Source of the DNA: Bacillus nakamurai
Lineage (GTDB): Bacteria; Bacillota; Bacilli; Bacillales; Bacillaceae
NCBI RefSeq assembly: GCF_001584325.1
Contig: NZ_LSAZ01000041.1
Location: 1 to 64,000 of the forward strand
Direction: 5' to 3'
DNA length: 64,000 bases
The notes below the pieces were generated by a model. That model did no database searches, was not told the DNA's origin, and worked only from the letters and a program-made list of their open reading frames with translations. Position numbers and translations under genes: made by a program. Shown one piece after another: positions 1 to 8,220 of this stretch (position 1 is the stretch's first letter; each line of letters begins with the position of its first letter).

Positions 1-69
1 ACTCTATGGGGTCAGTCCCATTTTCCTCTTGGCTTTTTTTGCATATAATGAAAAGCGGAGAGATAATAA

Positions 70-84
70 TGATAATTATTATCA
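70..84. promoter_or_regulatory. Fur-type operator upstream of zosA
   Basis: The 15 bases TGATAATTATTATCA form a perfect 7-1-7 inverted repeat identical to the B. subtilis Fur consensus. An additional GATAAT lies just upstream at 62-67. The site is about 25 bp upstream of the proposed -35. In B. subtilis zosA is described as a PerR target, whose preferred half-site is TTATAAT; one such half-site lies at 102-108 inside a small palindrome (CAATTATAATTG, 99-110). Which Fur-family protein acts here cannot be decided from sequence. Confidence 0.7.
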
Positions 85-107
85 AAAAGAAATTAAAACA
101 ATTATAA

Positions 108-135
108 TTGAAATCTTCTGCCGTCATGCTATAAT
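108..135 (+). promoter_or_regulatory. sigma-A promoter of zosA
   Basis: A -35 TTGAAA (108-113) and a -10 TATAAT (130-135) are separated by 16 bp, and TG at 127-128 gives an extended -10. The PerR-like half-site TTATAAT at 102-108 touches the -35, a position suited to repression. Confidence 0.65.
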
Positions 136-144
136 AAAGAAAAC

Positions 145-183
145 ACTGCGATATTGCAGTAAGAATGCTGCCTGTGAGGCAGC
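145..183 (+). promoter_or_regulatory. Two stem-loops in the zosA 5' leader
   Basis: The transcribed leader holds ACTGC (145-149) pairing with GCAGT (156-160), then a 7-bp stem GCTGCCT (167-173) pairing with AGGCAGC (177-183) across a 3-base loop. The second is followed by a broken T-rich stretch (CGTTTTGCTTTT), so it could be a weak attenuator. No known riboswitch was recognised. Confidence 0.4.
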
Positions 184-246
184 CGTTTTGCTTTTATCGG
201 GGAAATGAAGATGATTTGCGTTCTCAATTAGAGAGGAGAATCTATA

Positions 247-2160
247 ATGAATGAACAAGTAATGATTAAAACAAATTCACAGCGGCCAATACAAGAAGAA
301 CGTCCTGAGAAAAAGTGGCTTCAACATACTGAGCTGATCGCAGCCCTTATATCCGGCGTCCTTATTCTGGCAGGCTGGTTTTTCAGCGAAACAGAAAGTT
401 TGTCCGTCTCCCTGTATATACTTGCCTTTCTGATCGGCGGATTTGCGAAAGCGAAAGAGGGCATTCAGGATACATTGGAGACAAAGGCGTTAAATGTCGA
501 GCTGTTAATGATCTTTGCAGCTGTCGGTTCTGCCCTTATCGGATATTGGGCGGAAGGGGCTGTCCTCATATTTATTTTTTCATTAAGCGGCGCATTAGAA
601 ACATACACGATGAACAAAAGCAGCCGGGATTTAACATCCTTAATGAAACTTGAGCCGGAGGAAGCGACCTTGCTTGTGGGCGGTAAAGAAAAACGGATTC
701 CGGCCGCTGATATTAAAGTGGATGACATGATTGTCATAAAACCGGGAGAACGCGTAGCAGCCGACGGTATCATCGAGTCCGGCGCAACGAGTCTGGATGA
801 GTCGGCGCTCACCGGGGAAGCGATGCCGGTGGAAAAGACAGCCGGAGATGCCGTGTATACAGGCACAGTGAACAGAAACGGCTCTTTAACGGTACGTGTC
901 ACTAAATCAAATGAACATTCCTTATTCAGAAAAATTATCAGGCTTGTGGAAGCGGCGCAAAACAGTGTATCGCCGGCCCAGGCGTTTATTGAACGATTTG
1001 AAAACGTCTATGTGAAATGTGTGCTTTTTGCGGTCGCATTGCTTTTATTTGTTCCTCATTTTGTGTTAGGCTGGAGCTGGAGTGAAACCTTCTACCGGGC
1101 AATGGTATTTATGGTTGTGGCCTCTCCGTGCGCACTTGTTGCTTCCATCATGCCTGCGGCGCTTTCGCTTATTTCTAACGGGGCGCGCAACGGTTTATTA
1201 GTGAAAGGGAGCGTATTTTTAGAGCAGCTGGGAAGCGTCCGAATGATTGCTTTTGACAAAACCGGCACAGTTACAAAAGGACAGCCGGCGGTCGAAGTGT
1301 TCCAAGCTGCGGAAGATGTAAATGAAGCTGAAGTTTTAGAAGCGGTTTATGCGATTGAAAAGCAATCAAGCCACCCGCTTGCCAAAGCGATAGCGAAATT
1401 TGCTGAGAACCGCGGCGCCGAGCACGCAGGCTATACATCGATTGACGAAACGTCCGGTTTCGGTGTTCAAGCCGACGTTTCAGGAGCCAAATGGATGATC
1501 GGAAAAGCCGGATTCATCGGTGAAGGTCTGGCGGCTGCATTTTTGAAAAAGACGGGAAAAGATTTGAAGGATAAAGGCTATACGCTTGTTTTCATTAAAA
1601 AAAATGAACGGATAGCGGGCTGCATGGCCTTGAAGGATCAAATTCGGCCTGAAGCAAAAGCAGTGATGGAGGAGCTTGAAGCACTCGGAATCAAAACCGC
1701 CATGCTTACAGGCGACCACCCGGAAACTGCGGCTGCCATCGCCAAAGAAGCGGGCTTGACGACAGTTGTCGCAGAATGTCTGCCCGATCAGAAGGCGGAA
1801 GAAATTAAGAAACTTAAAGAAACATACGGAACGATTGCGATGGTGGGAGACGGCATTAATGACGCGCCGGCTTTAAAAACCGCTGATATCGGCATCGCGA
1901 TGGGCGGCGGCACGGACGTCGCATTGGAAACAGCGGACTTGGTCCTCATGCAAAACGATTTGCATAAGCTTGTGAAAATGTGCCGGCTCTCCAGAAAAAT
2001 GAACCGCATCATTAAGCAGAATATCGTTTTCTCGCTGACAGTCATATGCCTGTTGATCTGCGCCAACTTTTTGCAGGTCATGGAGCTGCCGTTTGGCGTT
2101 ATCGGCCATGAAGGAAGTACGATTTTGGTCATCTTAAACGGATTGCGATTATTAAAATAA
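247..2160 (+). CDS. zosA: Zinc-transporting P-type ATPase ZosA
   Basis: This is a 637-residue P1B-type heavy-metal ATPase of the plasma membrane. In B. subtilis ZosA is the peroxide-induced zinc importer. Visible motifs are TGE at residues 189-191 (actuator domain), the intramembrane SPC at 293-295 in place of the usual CPC, the phosphorylation motif DKTGT starting at D337, an HP motif (SSHPLAKA) and GDGIND at 534-539. There is no N-terminal CxxC metal-binding domain, as in 168. A GAGAGGAG ribosome site precedes the ATG. It is monocistronic, with its own promoter and a strong terminator. Metal specificity is inferred from orthology and the SPC motif. Confidence 0.93.
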   Translation: MNEQVMIKTNSQRPIQEERPEKKWLQHTELIAALISGVLILAGWFFSETESLSVSLYILAFLIGGFAKAKEGIQDTLETKALNVELLMIFAAVGSALIGYWAEGAVLIFIFSLSGALETYTMNKSSRDLTSLMKLEPEEATLLVGGKEKRIPAADIKVDDMIVIKPGERVAADGIIESGATSLDESALTGEAMPVEKTAGDAVYTGTVNRNGSLTVRVTKSNEHSLFRKIIRLVEAAQNSVSPAQAFIERFENVYVKCVLFAVALLLFVPHFVLGWSWSETFYRAMVFMVVASPCALVASIMPAALSLISNGARNGLLVKGSVFLEQLGSVRMIAFDKTGTVTKGQPAVEVFQAAEDVNEAEVLEAVYAIEKQSSHPLAKAIAKFAENRGAEHAGYTSIDETSGFGVQADVSGAKWMIGKAGFIGEGLAAAFLKKTGKDLKDKGYTLVFIKKNERIAGCMALKDQIRPEAKAVMEELEALGIKTAMLTGDHPETAAAIAKEAGLTTVVAECLPDQKAEEIKKLKETYGTIAMVGDGINDAPALKTADIGIAMGGGTDVALETADLVLMQNDLHKLVKMCRLSRKMNRIIKQNIVFSLTVICLLICANFLQVMELPFGVIGHEGSTILVILNGLRLLK

Positions 2161-2164
2161 AACA

Positions 2165-2192
2165 ACAGCCGCCGAATCAGGCGGCTGTTTTT
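2165..2192 (+). terminator. Terminator of zosA
   Basis: ACAGCCGCC and GGCGGCTGT form a 9-bp stem with a 6-base loop, followed by a T run. Confidence 0.9.
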
Positions 2193-2269
2193 AATGTCCA
2201 TCAAAAGCAAAATCAGCAAAAAACTGATAAAATGGGTGAAGAGTCACTATTGGTAAGGAGGAAAAAGGA

Positions 2270-3364
2270 ATGAACAGATTAGAACGTGTTTCGTCGTGGC
2301 TGAAAAAAGAAGGACATGAGGCGGCATTTATACATACAAAGGAAAATGTCTTTTATTTAACGGGTTTTTATACTGACCCGCATGAGCGGCTAATGGGATT
2401 GTTTCTCTTTCAGGACCAGGAGCCATTCTTCATCTGTCCTGGAATGGAGGCCGGCCAAGCCCGCAGCGCCGGATGGGAGCATGACATCATCGGTTACGGA
2501 GATCATGAGGACCCATGGGAAATGGTACAAGCCGAGCTTGCGAAACGTGATGTCCGATTGCATTCCATCGCGGTAGAAAAAGATTCAATTTCTCTTTCCC
2601 GCTCAGAAAAACTCAAACAGGCTGCAGGCGGTGCTGCATTTGTTTCTGCGGAAGAAACGCTCAATCAATTCCGCCTTGTGAAAGATGAGAAAGAAATCAG
2701 CATTCTCAGGGAAGCGGCAAAACTTGCAGATTTCGGTGTTGAAGTCGGTGTGTCAGCGCTTAAAGAAGGCGTCAGCGAAACGGAGGTTCTTGCGCAAATC
2801 GAGTTTGAGCTCAAGAAAAAAGGCGTACAGGGCATGTCTTTCTCGACAATGGTGCTGTTCGGTGAAAAGTCGGGCCAGCCACACGGCAATCCCGGGACTG
2901 ACCGTCTGAAAAAAGGCGACTTTGTTCTGTTCGATCTAGGCGTCATCCTTGACGGCTATTGCTCAGATATTACGAGAACATTTGCATATCAATCAATCAG
3001 CCCGAAACAAGAGGAGATTTACCAAACGGTGCTGCAGGCGGAAAAAGAGGCGCTTCAGTTAAGTAAACCGGGCGTCCGAATCGGGGACCTTGATCTAAAA
3101 GCCCGCGGCATTATAGAAAAAGCGGGATATGGAGACTTTTTCCCGCACCGTCTCGGCCACGGGCTCGGCATTTCGGTTCACGAATATCCGTCAATGAGCC
3201 GCACAAATGACACGCTGCTTACAGAAGGAATGGTTTACACAATCGAACCGGGCATTTACGTGCCGGAAGTCGGCGGCGTGCGCATTGAAGATGACGTGCT
3301 TGTCACAAAAGACGGTGCTGAAGCATTAACGCGCTATCCGAAAGAATTAACGATTTTAAAATAG
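2270..3364 (+). CDS. ykvY: Xaa-Pro aminopeptidase/dipeptidase, peptidase M24 (YkvY)
   Basis: A 364-residue cytosolic proline peptidase. The N-terminal creatinase-like domain (about 1-130) is followed by a pita-bread M24 domain. All five expected metal ligands are visible: D222 and D233 (DLGVILDGYCSD), H297 (HRLGHGLG), E326 (EPGIYVP) and E340 (RIEDD), so it should be an active dinuclear-metal enzyme that cleaves X-Pro bonds. A consensus AAGGAGG (2255-2261) sits at good distance from the ATG. It is flanked by terminators on both sides, so it is probably transcribed alone. Confidence 0.93.
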   Translation: MNRLERVSSWLKKEGHEAAFIHTKENVFYLTGFYTDPHERLMGLFLFQDQEPFFICPGMEAGQARSAGWEHDIIGYGDHEDPWEMVQAELAKRDVRLHSIAVEKDSISLSRSEKLKQAAGGAAFVSAEETLNQFRLVKDEKEISILREAAKLADFGVEVGVSALKEGVSETEVLAQIEFELKKKGVQGMSFSTMVLFGEKSGQPHGNPGTDRLKKGDFVLFDLGVILDGYCSDITRTFAYQSISPKQEEIYQTVLQAEKEALQLSKPGVRIGDLDLKARGIIEKAGYGDFFPHRLGHGLGISVHEYPSMSRTNDTLLTEGMVYTIEPGIYVPEVGGVRIEDDVLVTKDGAEALTRYPKELTILK

Positions 3365-3380
3365 AAAGCCGTTTTGTGAT

Positions 3381-3413
3381 AAAAAAGGACCTTTCTTGAC
3401 AGAGTCCTTTTTT
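3381..3413 (+). terminator. Terminator of ykvY
   Basis: AAAAAAGGAC pairs with GTCCTTTTTT across a 13-base loop and ends in a T run. Confidence 0.8.
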
Positions 3414-3423
3414 ATTACCTGTA

Positions 3424-3549
3424 TTAAATAAAAAAATCATCAAAATTCCGAAATGGTTTAATGTCATGCTTTTGCTTAAGCGGCTTTAAAGCAAGGAAGC
3501 TGCCGCCAAGAATGGCCAGGCACAAACCAAGCAAACATAAGATACCCAT
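3424..3549 (-). CDS. Small membrane protein, 41 residues, unknown function
   Basis: Complement-strand ORF starting at ATG 3549, preceded by a strong GAAAGGAGAC ribosome site. The product begins MGILCLLGLCLAILGGSF and has one hydrophobic segment (about residues 2-21), then a basic turn (KPLKQKHDIKP) and an aromatic/acidic tail ending FDDFFI. That topology fits a single-span membrane peptide. It lies between ykvY and ykvZ and is transcribed against both. I do not recognise a family. Support comes from the good ribosome site and membrane-like composition; it could still be a chance ORF. Confidence 0.6.
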   Translation of the reverse strand: MGILCLLGLCLAILGGSFLALKPLKQKHDIKPFRNFDDFFI

Positions 3550-3646
3550 CGTTTTTGTCTCCTTTCAAGCTGAGTAAGAAATGTTTTGTTTTATCTTAAT
3601 GTATGAAACGCATTCCAGATCAAGGGAAAAAAGAAAGGGGAGCGCC

Positions 3647-4612
3647 GTGGCTACGATCAGAGACATTGCCAGTGCGGCTGGTGTTTCCGTTACGACTGTT
3701 TCAAGGGTTTTAAACGATCATCCGTATGTAAGTGAAGAAAAAAGAACGAGAGTGAAAAAAGCGATGGAATCTCTCGGATATACGCGCAATATTCATGCCG
3801 TGCATTTATCCAAGGGTTTTTCCAATATGATCGGAGTGGTGCTTCCGTCCATTAATCTGCCATATTTTGCAGATCTGATCGCAGGCATTGCAGTCGCTGC
3901 CGAAGCATCAGGCATCCATCTCTCTTTGTACCAGACTGATTATCAGCCTGAAAAAGAAGTTTTTGCTTTATCTCAATTACAAGAGCGTCAGGTGGACGGC
4001 CTGATTTTCTGCTCAAAAGCGATTTCCGATGAACAATTGCTCGGCACTAAAGGCCCTATCCTGCTTTGCCAGCATGCAGACACCGCCGGATTTTCCTCAA
4101 TCAGCATTCCGCATCAAGAAGCATTTCGGCACGGAATGAACTACTTAATCGAAAAAGGCCACGAAAAAATAGCGATCTGTCTGGCAAGGAAAAAAGGGAT
4201 GAACAGCCAAGTCCGTATCGCGGCTTATAAGGAAGCGCTGAGAGACATCGGGCAGCCTTATCGGGAGGACTGGGTCGTCGAAAAGGCGATCACGATGCTT
4301 GACGGTAAAGCGCTTTTTCATAAATGGAAAAAGCGGCGTGACAAACCGACTGCGCTTTTTGCCGCAAATGATCAAGTATCAGCCGGCTTTTACCTCGAAG
4401 CCAAGGCACACGGCGCACGCATACCTGATGATGTCGCGATTTTAAGCATCGACAATCATGAAATCAGCCGGCTGCTCGGTATTTCCACCATTGATATTCA
4501 GACGAAAAAAATGGGAAAGCAGGCTTTTCGCATGCTGGAGAAAAGCATCAGCGGTCAGCCTCCGGCGAGGAAGGTTCTTCAATACCGCCTCATTGAAAGG
4601 TCGACCGTATAA
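3647..4612 (+). CDS. ykvZ: LacI/GalR-family transcriptional regulator YkvZ
   Basis: The open frame extends back to 3581, but the GTG at 3647 is preferred: AAAGGGGAG lies 6 bases upstream, and the product then begins with the typical LacI helix-turn-helix (ATIRDIASAAGVSVTTVSRV), giving 321 residues. The N-terminal DNA-binding domain (about 1-55) is followed by a periplasmic-binding-like effector domain. Its inducer and targets are not visible. In B. subtilis it sits just before glcT-ptsGHI, as here, but no shared operator was found, so a link to sugar uptake is only positional. Confidence 0.88.
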   Translation: MATIRDIASAAGVSVTTVSRVLNDHPYVSEEKRTRVKKAMESLGYTRNIHAVHLSKGFSNMIGVVLPSINLPYFADLIAGIAVAAEASGIHLSLYQTDYQPEKEVFALSQLQERQVDGLIFCSKAISDEQLLGTKGPILLCQHADTAGFSSISIPHQEAFRHGMNYLIEKGHEKIAICLARKKGMNSQVRIAAYKEALRDIGQPYREDWVVEKAITMLDGKALFHKWKKRRDKPTALFAANDQVSAGFYLEAKAHGARIPDDVAILSIDNHEISRLLGISTIDIQTKKMGKQAFRMLEKSISGQPPARKVLQYRLIERSTV

Positions 4613-4620
4613 AAAAAGAA

Positions 4621-4650
4621 TTGACGCGCTTTCCGTTCGTTTTGTACGAT
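4621..4650 (+). promoter_or_regulatory. Probable promoter of glcT
   Basis: TTGACG (4621-4626) and TACGAT (4645-4650) are 18 bp apart. The predicted transcript would start around 4657, which argues against the ATG at 4663 and for the one at 4684 as glcT start. Confidence 0.5.
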
Positions 4651-4683
4651 ATGAGGTATTGAATGACAAAGGAGCTGAGGATC

Positions 4684-5529
4684 ATGAATGGGTCCTTTAC
4701 AGTTGAAAAGGTATTAAATAACAATGTGCTCATTGCAACCCATGATAGATACAGTGAGGTCGTTTTAATCGGAAAAGGGATCGGCTTTGGAAAAAAACAA
4801 GCGGATGTCATTGAGGATAAAGGCTATGACAAGATGTTCATCTTAAAGGATGAAAAAGAGCAGAAACAATTTAAAAAGCTCCTCGGTTATGTGGACGAAA
4901 CACTTGTCGACATCTCCAATGACGTCATTTATCATATCAAAAAGCGGACAAATCACTCATTAAATGAGCATATCCATATTGCGCTGACGGATCATATCGC
5001 CTTTGCGGTTAAGCGATTGCAGCAGGGTTTTGATATCAAAAACCCGTTTCTGATGGAAACGGAATCGCTTTATCCCGAAGAATTTCAAATTGCCCGGGAA
5101 GTTGTCGGCATAATTAATGAAAAGACGGGGATCTGCCTTCCGGAAGGAGAGATCGGCTTTATCGCCCTTCATATCCACTCAGCCCTGACGAACCGCCCAC
5201 TTTCAGAGGTGAACCGGCATTCCCAGCTGATGGCGAAGCTCGTGCAGGTTATTGAGGACTCTTTTCAAATGAAAGTTGATAAAGAAAGCGTGCACTATTT
5301 GCGGCTGATCCGGCATATCAGATTTACCATTGACAGGATTAAGCGGGAAGAGCCGACAAAAGAACCAGAAAAGTTAATGTTATTATTGAAAAATGAATAT
5401 CCGCTATGCTACAATACAGCTTGGAAATTGATAAAAATCTTGCAGCAAATGCTGAAGAAACCAGTTCATGAGGCGGAAGCGGTTTATCTCACACTTCATC
5501 TGTACCGTTTAACCAATAAAATTTCATAA
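4684..5529 (+). CDS. glcT: Transcriptional antiterminator GlcT of ptsGHI
   Basis: A BglG/SacY-family RNA-binding antiterminator of 281 residues. The N-terminal CAT RNA-binding domain (about 1-60, MNGSFTVEKVLNNNVLIA) is followed by two PTS regulation domains (about 62-170 and 171-281) with conserved histidines in NEHIHIALTDHIAF, ALHIHSAL, RHIRFT and TLHLY. ATG 4684 is chosen because AAAGGAG (4668-4674) is correctly spaced. GlcT binds the RAT element in the ptsG leader downstream and prevents termination. In the absence of glucose it is inactivated by PtsG-dependent phosphorylation (established in B. subtilis). Confidence 0.95.
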   Translation: MNGSFTVEKVLNNNVLIATHDRYSEVVLIGKGIGFGKKQADVIEDKGYDKMFILKDEKEQKQFKKLLGYVDETLVDISNDVIYHIKKRTNHSLNEHIHIALTDHIAFAVKRLQQGFDIKNPFLMETESLYPEEFQIAREVVGIINEKTGICLPEGEIGFIALHIHSALTNRPLSEVNRHSQLMAKLVQVIEDSFQMKVDKESVHYLRLIRHIRFTIDRIKREEPTKEPEKLMLLLKNEYPLCYNTAWKLIKILQQMLKKPVHEAEAVYLTLHLYRLTNKIS

Positions 5530-5549
5530 TTTCAGTTTAGCCTTTAAAA

Positions 5550-5647
5550 ACGTGTTACTGATTCGATCAGGCATGAGTGATTGAGGGGAAAAAACGGGAA
5601 GAACGTTCCCGTTATTTTGCACACCCTTTTTTACTCATGCCTTTTTT
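5550..5647 (+). promoter_or_regulatory. ptsG leader: RAT antiterminator overlapping a terminator
   Basis: The RAT (about 5550-5579) contains TTACTGATTCGATCAGGCAT, a near-palindrome expected to bind GlcT. Its 3' part GGCATGAGT (5570-5578) is also the upstream arm of a terminator whose other arm is ACTCATGCC (5633-5641), followed by TTTTTT. The two folds are mutually exclusive. A further hairpin, AACGGGAA paired with TTCCCGTT around 5594-5613, sits in the terminator loop. This matches the known B. subtilis ptsG control element. Confidence 0.92.
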
Positions 5648-5760
5648 GTTGTGTAAAAGGGCAAATGTAAACGGTTAAACTGAAGGCTTGCGCCCGTGAA
5701 TTCGTTGTCATGAATTTTCGCTGTAAGGTCACACTAGCTAATAGAGGAGGTACATTCTTT

Positions 5761-7857
5761 ATGTTTAAAGCATTATTCGGCGTTCTCCAGAAAATTGGCC
5801 GTGCTCTTATGCTTCCGGTTGCGATTTTACCGGCTGCGGGGATTTTACTCGCGCTTGGAAATGCCATGCAGAACAAAGATATGATTCAAGTGATGCATTT
5901 CTTAAGCAATGATAACGTCCAGCTTGTGGCGAACGTTATGGAAAGCGCCGGTCAAATCGTGTTTGACAACCTGCCGCTTCTTTTTGCAGTAGGGGTTGCG
6001 ATCGGTCTTGCAAACGGAGACGGTGTCGCCGGTATCGCAGCAATCATCGGATATTTAGTTATGAACGTTTCAATGAGCGCTGTGCTTATGGCTAACGGAA
6101 GCATTCCTTCCGATAAAATTGAACGGGCAAAGTTCTTTGCGGAAAATCACCCGGCCTATATTAACATGCTGGGGATACCTACATTGGCCACGGGCGTTTT
6201 CGGCGGTATTATCGTCGGGGTGCTGGCCGCGTTATTGTTCAACAAATTTTATAAAATTGAACTTCCGCAATATCTCGGGTTTTTTGCGGGTAAGCGTTTC
6301 GTCCCAATCATCACATCAATTTCCGCATTAATTCTCGGTCTTATTATGTTAGTGATCTGGCCTCCGATCCAGCACGGTTTGAATTCCTTCTCAACGGGAC
6401 TTGTGGAAGCGAATCCAACCTTGGCTGCCTTTATTTTCGGAATGATTGAACGGTCATTGATTCCGTTCGGTCTGCATCACATTTTCTACTCGCCGTTTTG
6501 GTATGAATTTTTCAGCTACAAAGATGCGGCGGGTGACATTATCCGCGGGGATCAGCGGATTTTCATGGCGCAGATTAAAGACGGCGTTCAGCTGACGGCG
6601 GGTACATTTATGACAGGGAAATATCCATTCATGATGTTCGGGCTTCCTGCGGCAGCGCTTGCAATCTATCATGAAGCGAAGCCGGAAAAGAAAAAACTCG
6701 TGGCCGGAATCATGGGTTCTGCCGCTCTGACAAGTTTCTTAACGGGTATTACCGAGCCGCTTGAATTCTCATTCCTGTTTGTGGCTCCTATCCTGTTTGC
6801 GATTCACTGTGTATTCGCGGGACTTTCGTTTATGGTCATGCAGCTCTTGCATGTAAAAATCGGCATGACCTTCTCAGGCGGTCTGATTGACTACTTCCTG
6901 TTTGGGATTTTGCCTAACCGGACGGCTTGGTGGCTCGTCATTCCGGTCGGCTTGGGATTTGCGGTCATTTACTACTTCGGTTTCCGGTTTGCCATCCGGA
7001 AGTTTAATCTGAAGACACCCGGCCGCGAAGAGGAAGCAGAAGATGAAGCTTCAGGCACAACAGGAGAAGCAAGCGATCTTCCTTACGAAATTTTACAGGC
7101 AATGGGCGACCAGGAAAACATTAAGCACCTTGACGCTTGTATTACAAGGCTGCGTGTTACGGTCAACGATCAGAAGAAAGTTGATAAAGCCCGTCTCAAG
7201 CAGCTGGGCGCGTCAGGTGTGCTCGAAGTCGGCAACAATATTCAAGCCATTTTCGGCCCTCGCTCTGACGGTTTAAAAACGCAAATGCAGGATATTATTG
7301 CGGGACGCACTCCGCGCCCTGAGCCGAAAGTATCTGCACAAGAAGAAGTCAGCCAGCAGGTTGAGGAAGTCATTGCCGAACCGCTCCAAAATGAGCAGGG
7401 TGAAGAAGTGTTCTTAGCGCCGATCACCGGTGAAATTCATCCGATTACCGATGTGCCTGATCAAGTGTTCTCAGGAAAAATGATGGGTGACGGATTTGCG
7501 ATTCTGCCTGAAGAAGGAATAGTCGTATCGCCAGTCCGCGGAAAAGTATTAAATGTTTTCCCGACAAAACATGCGATCGGCCTTCAGTCTGACGGAGGCA
7601 AAGAGATACTGATCCATTTCGGCATCGACACAGTCAGCCTCAAAGGCGAAGGGTTTACTTCTTTCGTATCTGAAGGAGACCGCGTTGAACCGGGGCAAAA
7701 GCTTCTGGAAGTCGATCTCGAAGCGGTAAAACCTAAAGTGCCGTCACTGATGACACCTATTGTATTTACAAACCTTGCCGAGGGTGAAACGATTGCGATT
7801 TCAGCCGAAGGTTCAGTAAAACGGGAACAGAAAGACATCGTGAAAATCGGCAAATAA
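5761..7857 (+). CDS. ptsG: Glucose-specific PTS enzyme EIICBA (PtsG)
   Basis: Imports and phosphorylates glucose. The start at ATG 5761 (GGAGG at 5746-5750) gives 698 residues; the open frame upstream to 5710 lacks a ribosome site and lies in the leader. Domain order: membrane EIIC (about 1-410, multiple spans, ending in the [13 protein letters not shown] region), EIIB (about 440-520) with phospho-cysteine C460 in DACITRLRV, then after a charged linker EIIA (about 560-680) with phospho-histidine H619 in HFGIDT. These positions are one less than those known in B. subtilis (C461, H620). Expression is controlled by GlcT through the leader. It also phosphorylates GlcT. Confidence 0.97.
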   Translation: MFKALFGVLQKIGRALMLPVAILPAAGILLALGNAMQNKDMIQVMHFLSNDNVQLVANVMESAGQIVFDNLPLLFAVGVAIGLANGDGVAGIAAIIGYLVMNVSMSAVLMANGSIPSDKIERAKFFAENHPAYINMLGIPTLATGVFGGIIVGVLAALLFNKFYKIELPQYLGFFAGKRFVPIITSISALILGLIMLVIWPPIQHGLNSFSTGLVEANPTLAAFIFGMIERSLIPFGLHHIFYSPFWYEFFSYKDAAGDIIRGDQRIFMAQIKDGVQLTAGTFMTGKYPFMMFGLPAAALAIYHEAKPEKKKLVAGIMGSAALTSFLTGITEPLEFSFLFVAPILFAIHCVFAGLSFMVMQLLHVKIGMTFSGGLIDYFLFGILPNRTAWWLVIPVGLGFAVIYYFGFRFAIRKFNLKTPGREEEAEDEASGTTGEASDLPYEILQAMGDQENIKHLDACITRLRVTVNDQKKVDKARLKQLGASGVLEVGNNIQAIFGPRSDGLKTQMQDIIAGRTPRPEPKVSAQEEVSQQVEEVIAEPLQNEQGEEVFLAPITGEIHPITDVPDQVFSGKMMGDGFAILPEEGIVVSPVRGKVLNVFPTKHAIGLQSDGGKEILIHFGIDTVSLKGEGFTSFVSEGDRVEPGQKLLEVDLEAVKPKVPSLMTPIVFTNLAEGETIAISAEGSVKREQKDIVKIGK

Positions 7858-7867
7858 GCACATAAAT

Positions 7868-7905
7868 ACGCCGTGCTTGTCAGATGACAAGTACGGCTGT
7901 ATGAT
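7868..7905 (+). promoter_or_regulatory. Internal promoter of ptsHI inside a hairpin
   Basis: TTGTCA (7877-7882) and TATGAT (7900-7905) are 17 bp apart. The -35 lies inside a 12-bp inverted repeat, GCCGTGCTTGTC with GACAAGTACGGC, that has one G-U pair and no T tract. It is therefore a poor terminator but may act as an mRNA processing or stability element between ptsG and ptsH. Confidence 0.55.
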
Positions 7906-7953
7906 ATAATATTGTGTAGTAAAATAGCTTTAATTTAAAGGAGAATGATAAAC

Positions 7954-8220
7954 ATGGCACAAAAAACATTTAAAGTAACTGCAGATTCTGGAATCCACGC
8001 TCGTCCTGCGACTGTTCTTGTACAAACTGCAAGCAAATATGACGCTGACATTAACTTAGAATATAATGGAAAAACAGTAAACCTTAAGTCTATCATGGGT
8101 GTTATGTCTTTAGGTATCGCGAAAGGCGCTGAAATCACAATCTCTGCTTCAGGCGCAGATGAAAACGACGCTCTTAACGCTTTAGAAGAAACAATGAAAA
8201 GCGAAGGACTCGGCGAGTAA
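7954..8220 (+). CDS. ptsH: Phosphocarrier protein HPr (PtsH)
   Basis: An 88-residue cytosolic phosphocarrier. It carries the catalytic H15 (GIHARPA) that receives phosphate from enzyme I, and the regulatory S46 (LKSIMG) phosphorylated by HPr kinase, so HPr-Ser-P can serve as CcpA corepressor. The ATG at 7954 has AAAGGAG (7938-7944); three extra upstream codons in frame are not needed. The stop TAA shares its last A with the ptsI start, indicating tight translational coupling. Confidence 0.98.
   Translation: MAQKTFKVTADSGIHARPATVLVQTASKYDADINLEYNGKTVNLKSIMGVMSLGIAKGAEITISASGADENDALNALEETMKSEGLGE

Noticed and set aside
465..902. Antisense ORF inside zosA
   Set aside because: A long antisense frame opposite a conserved coding region, with no ribosome site and a composition that mirrors codon bias. 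The same applies to the many other antisense frames under conserved genes, for example within ptsI, moeA and ykpA.
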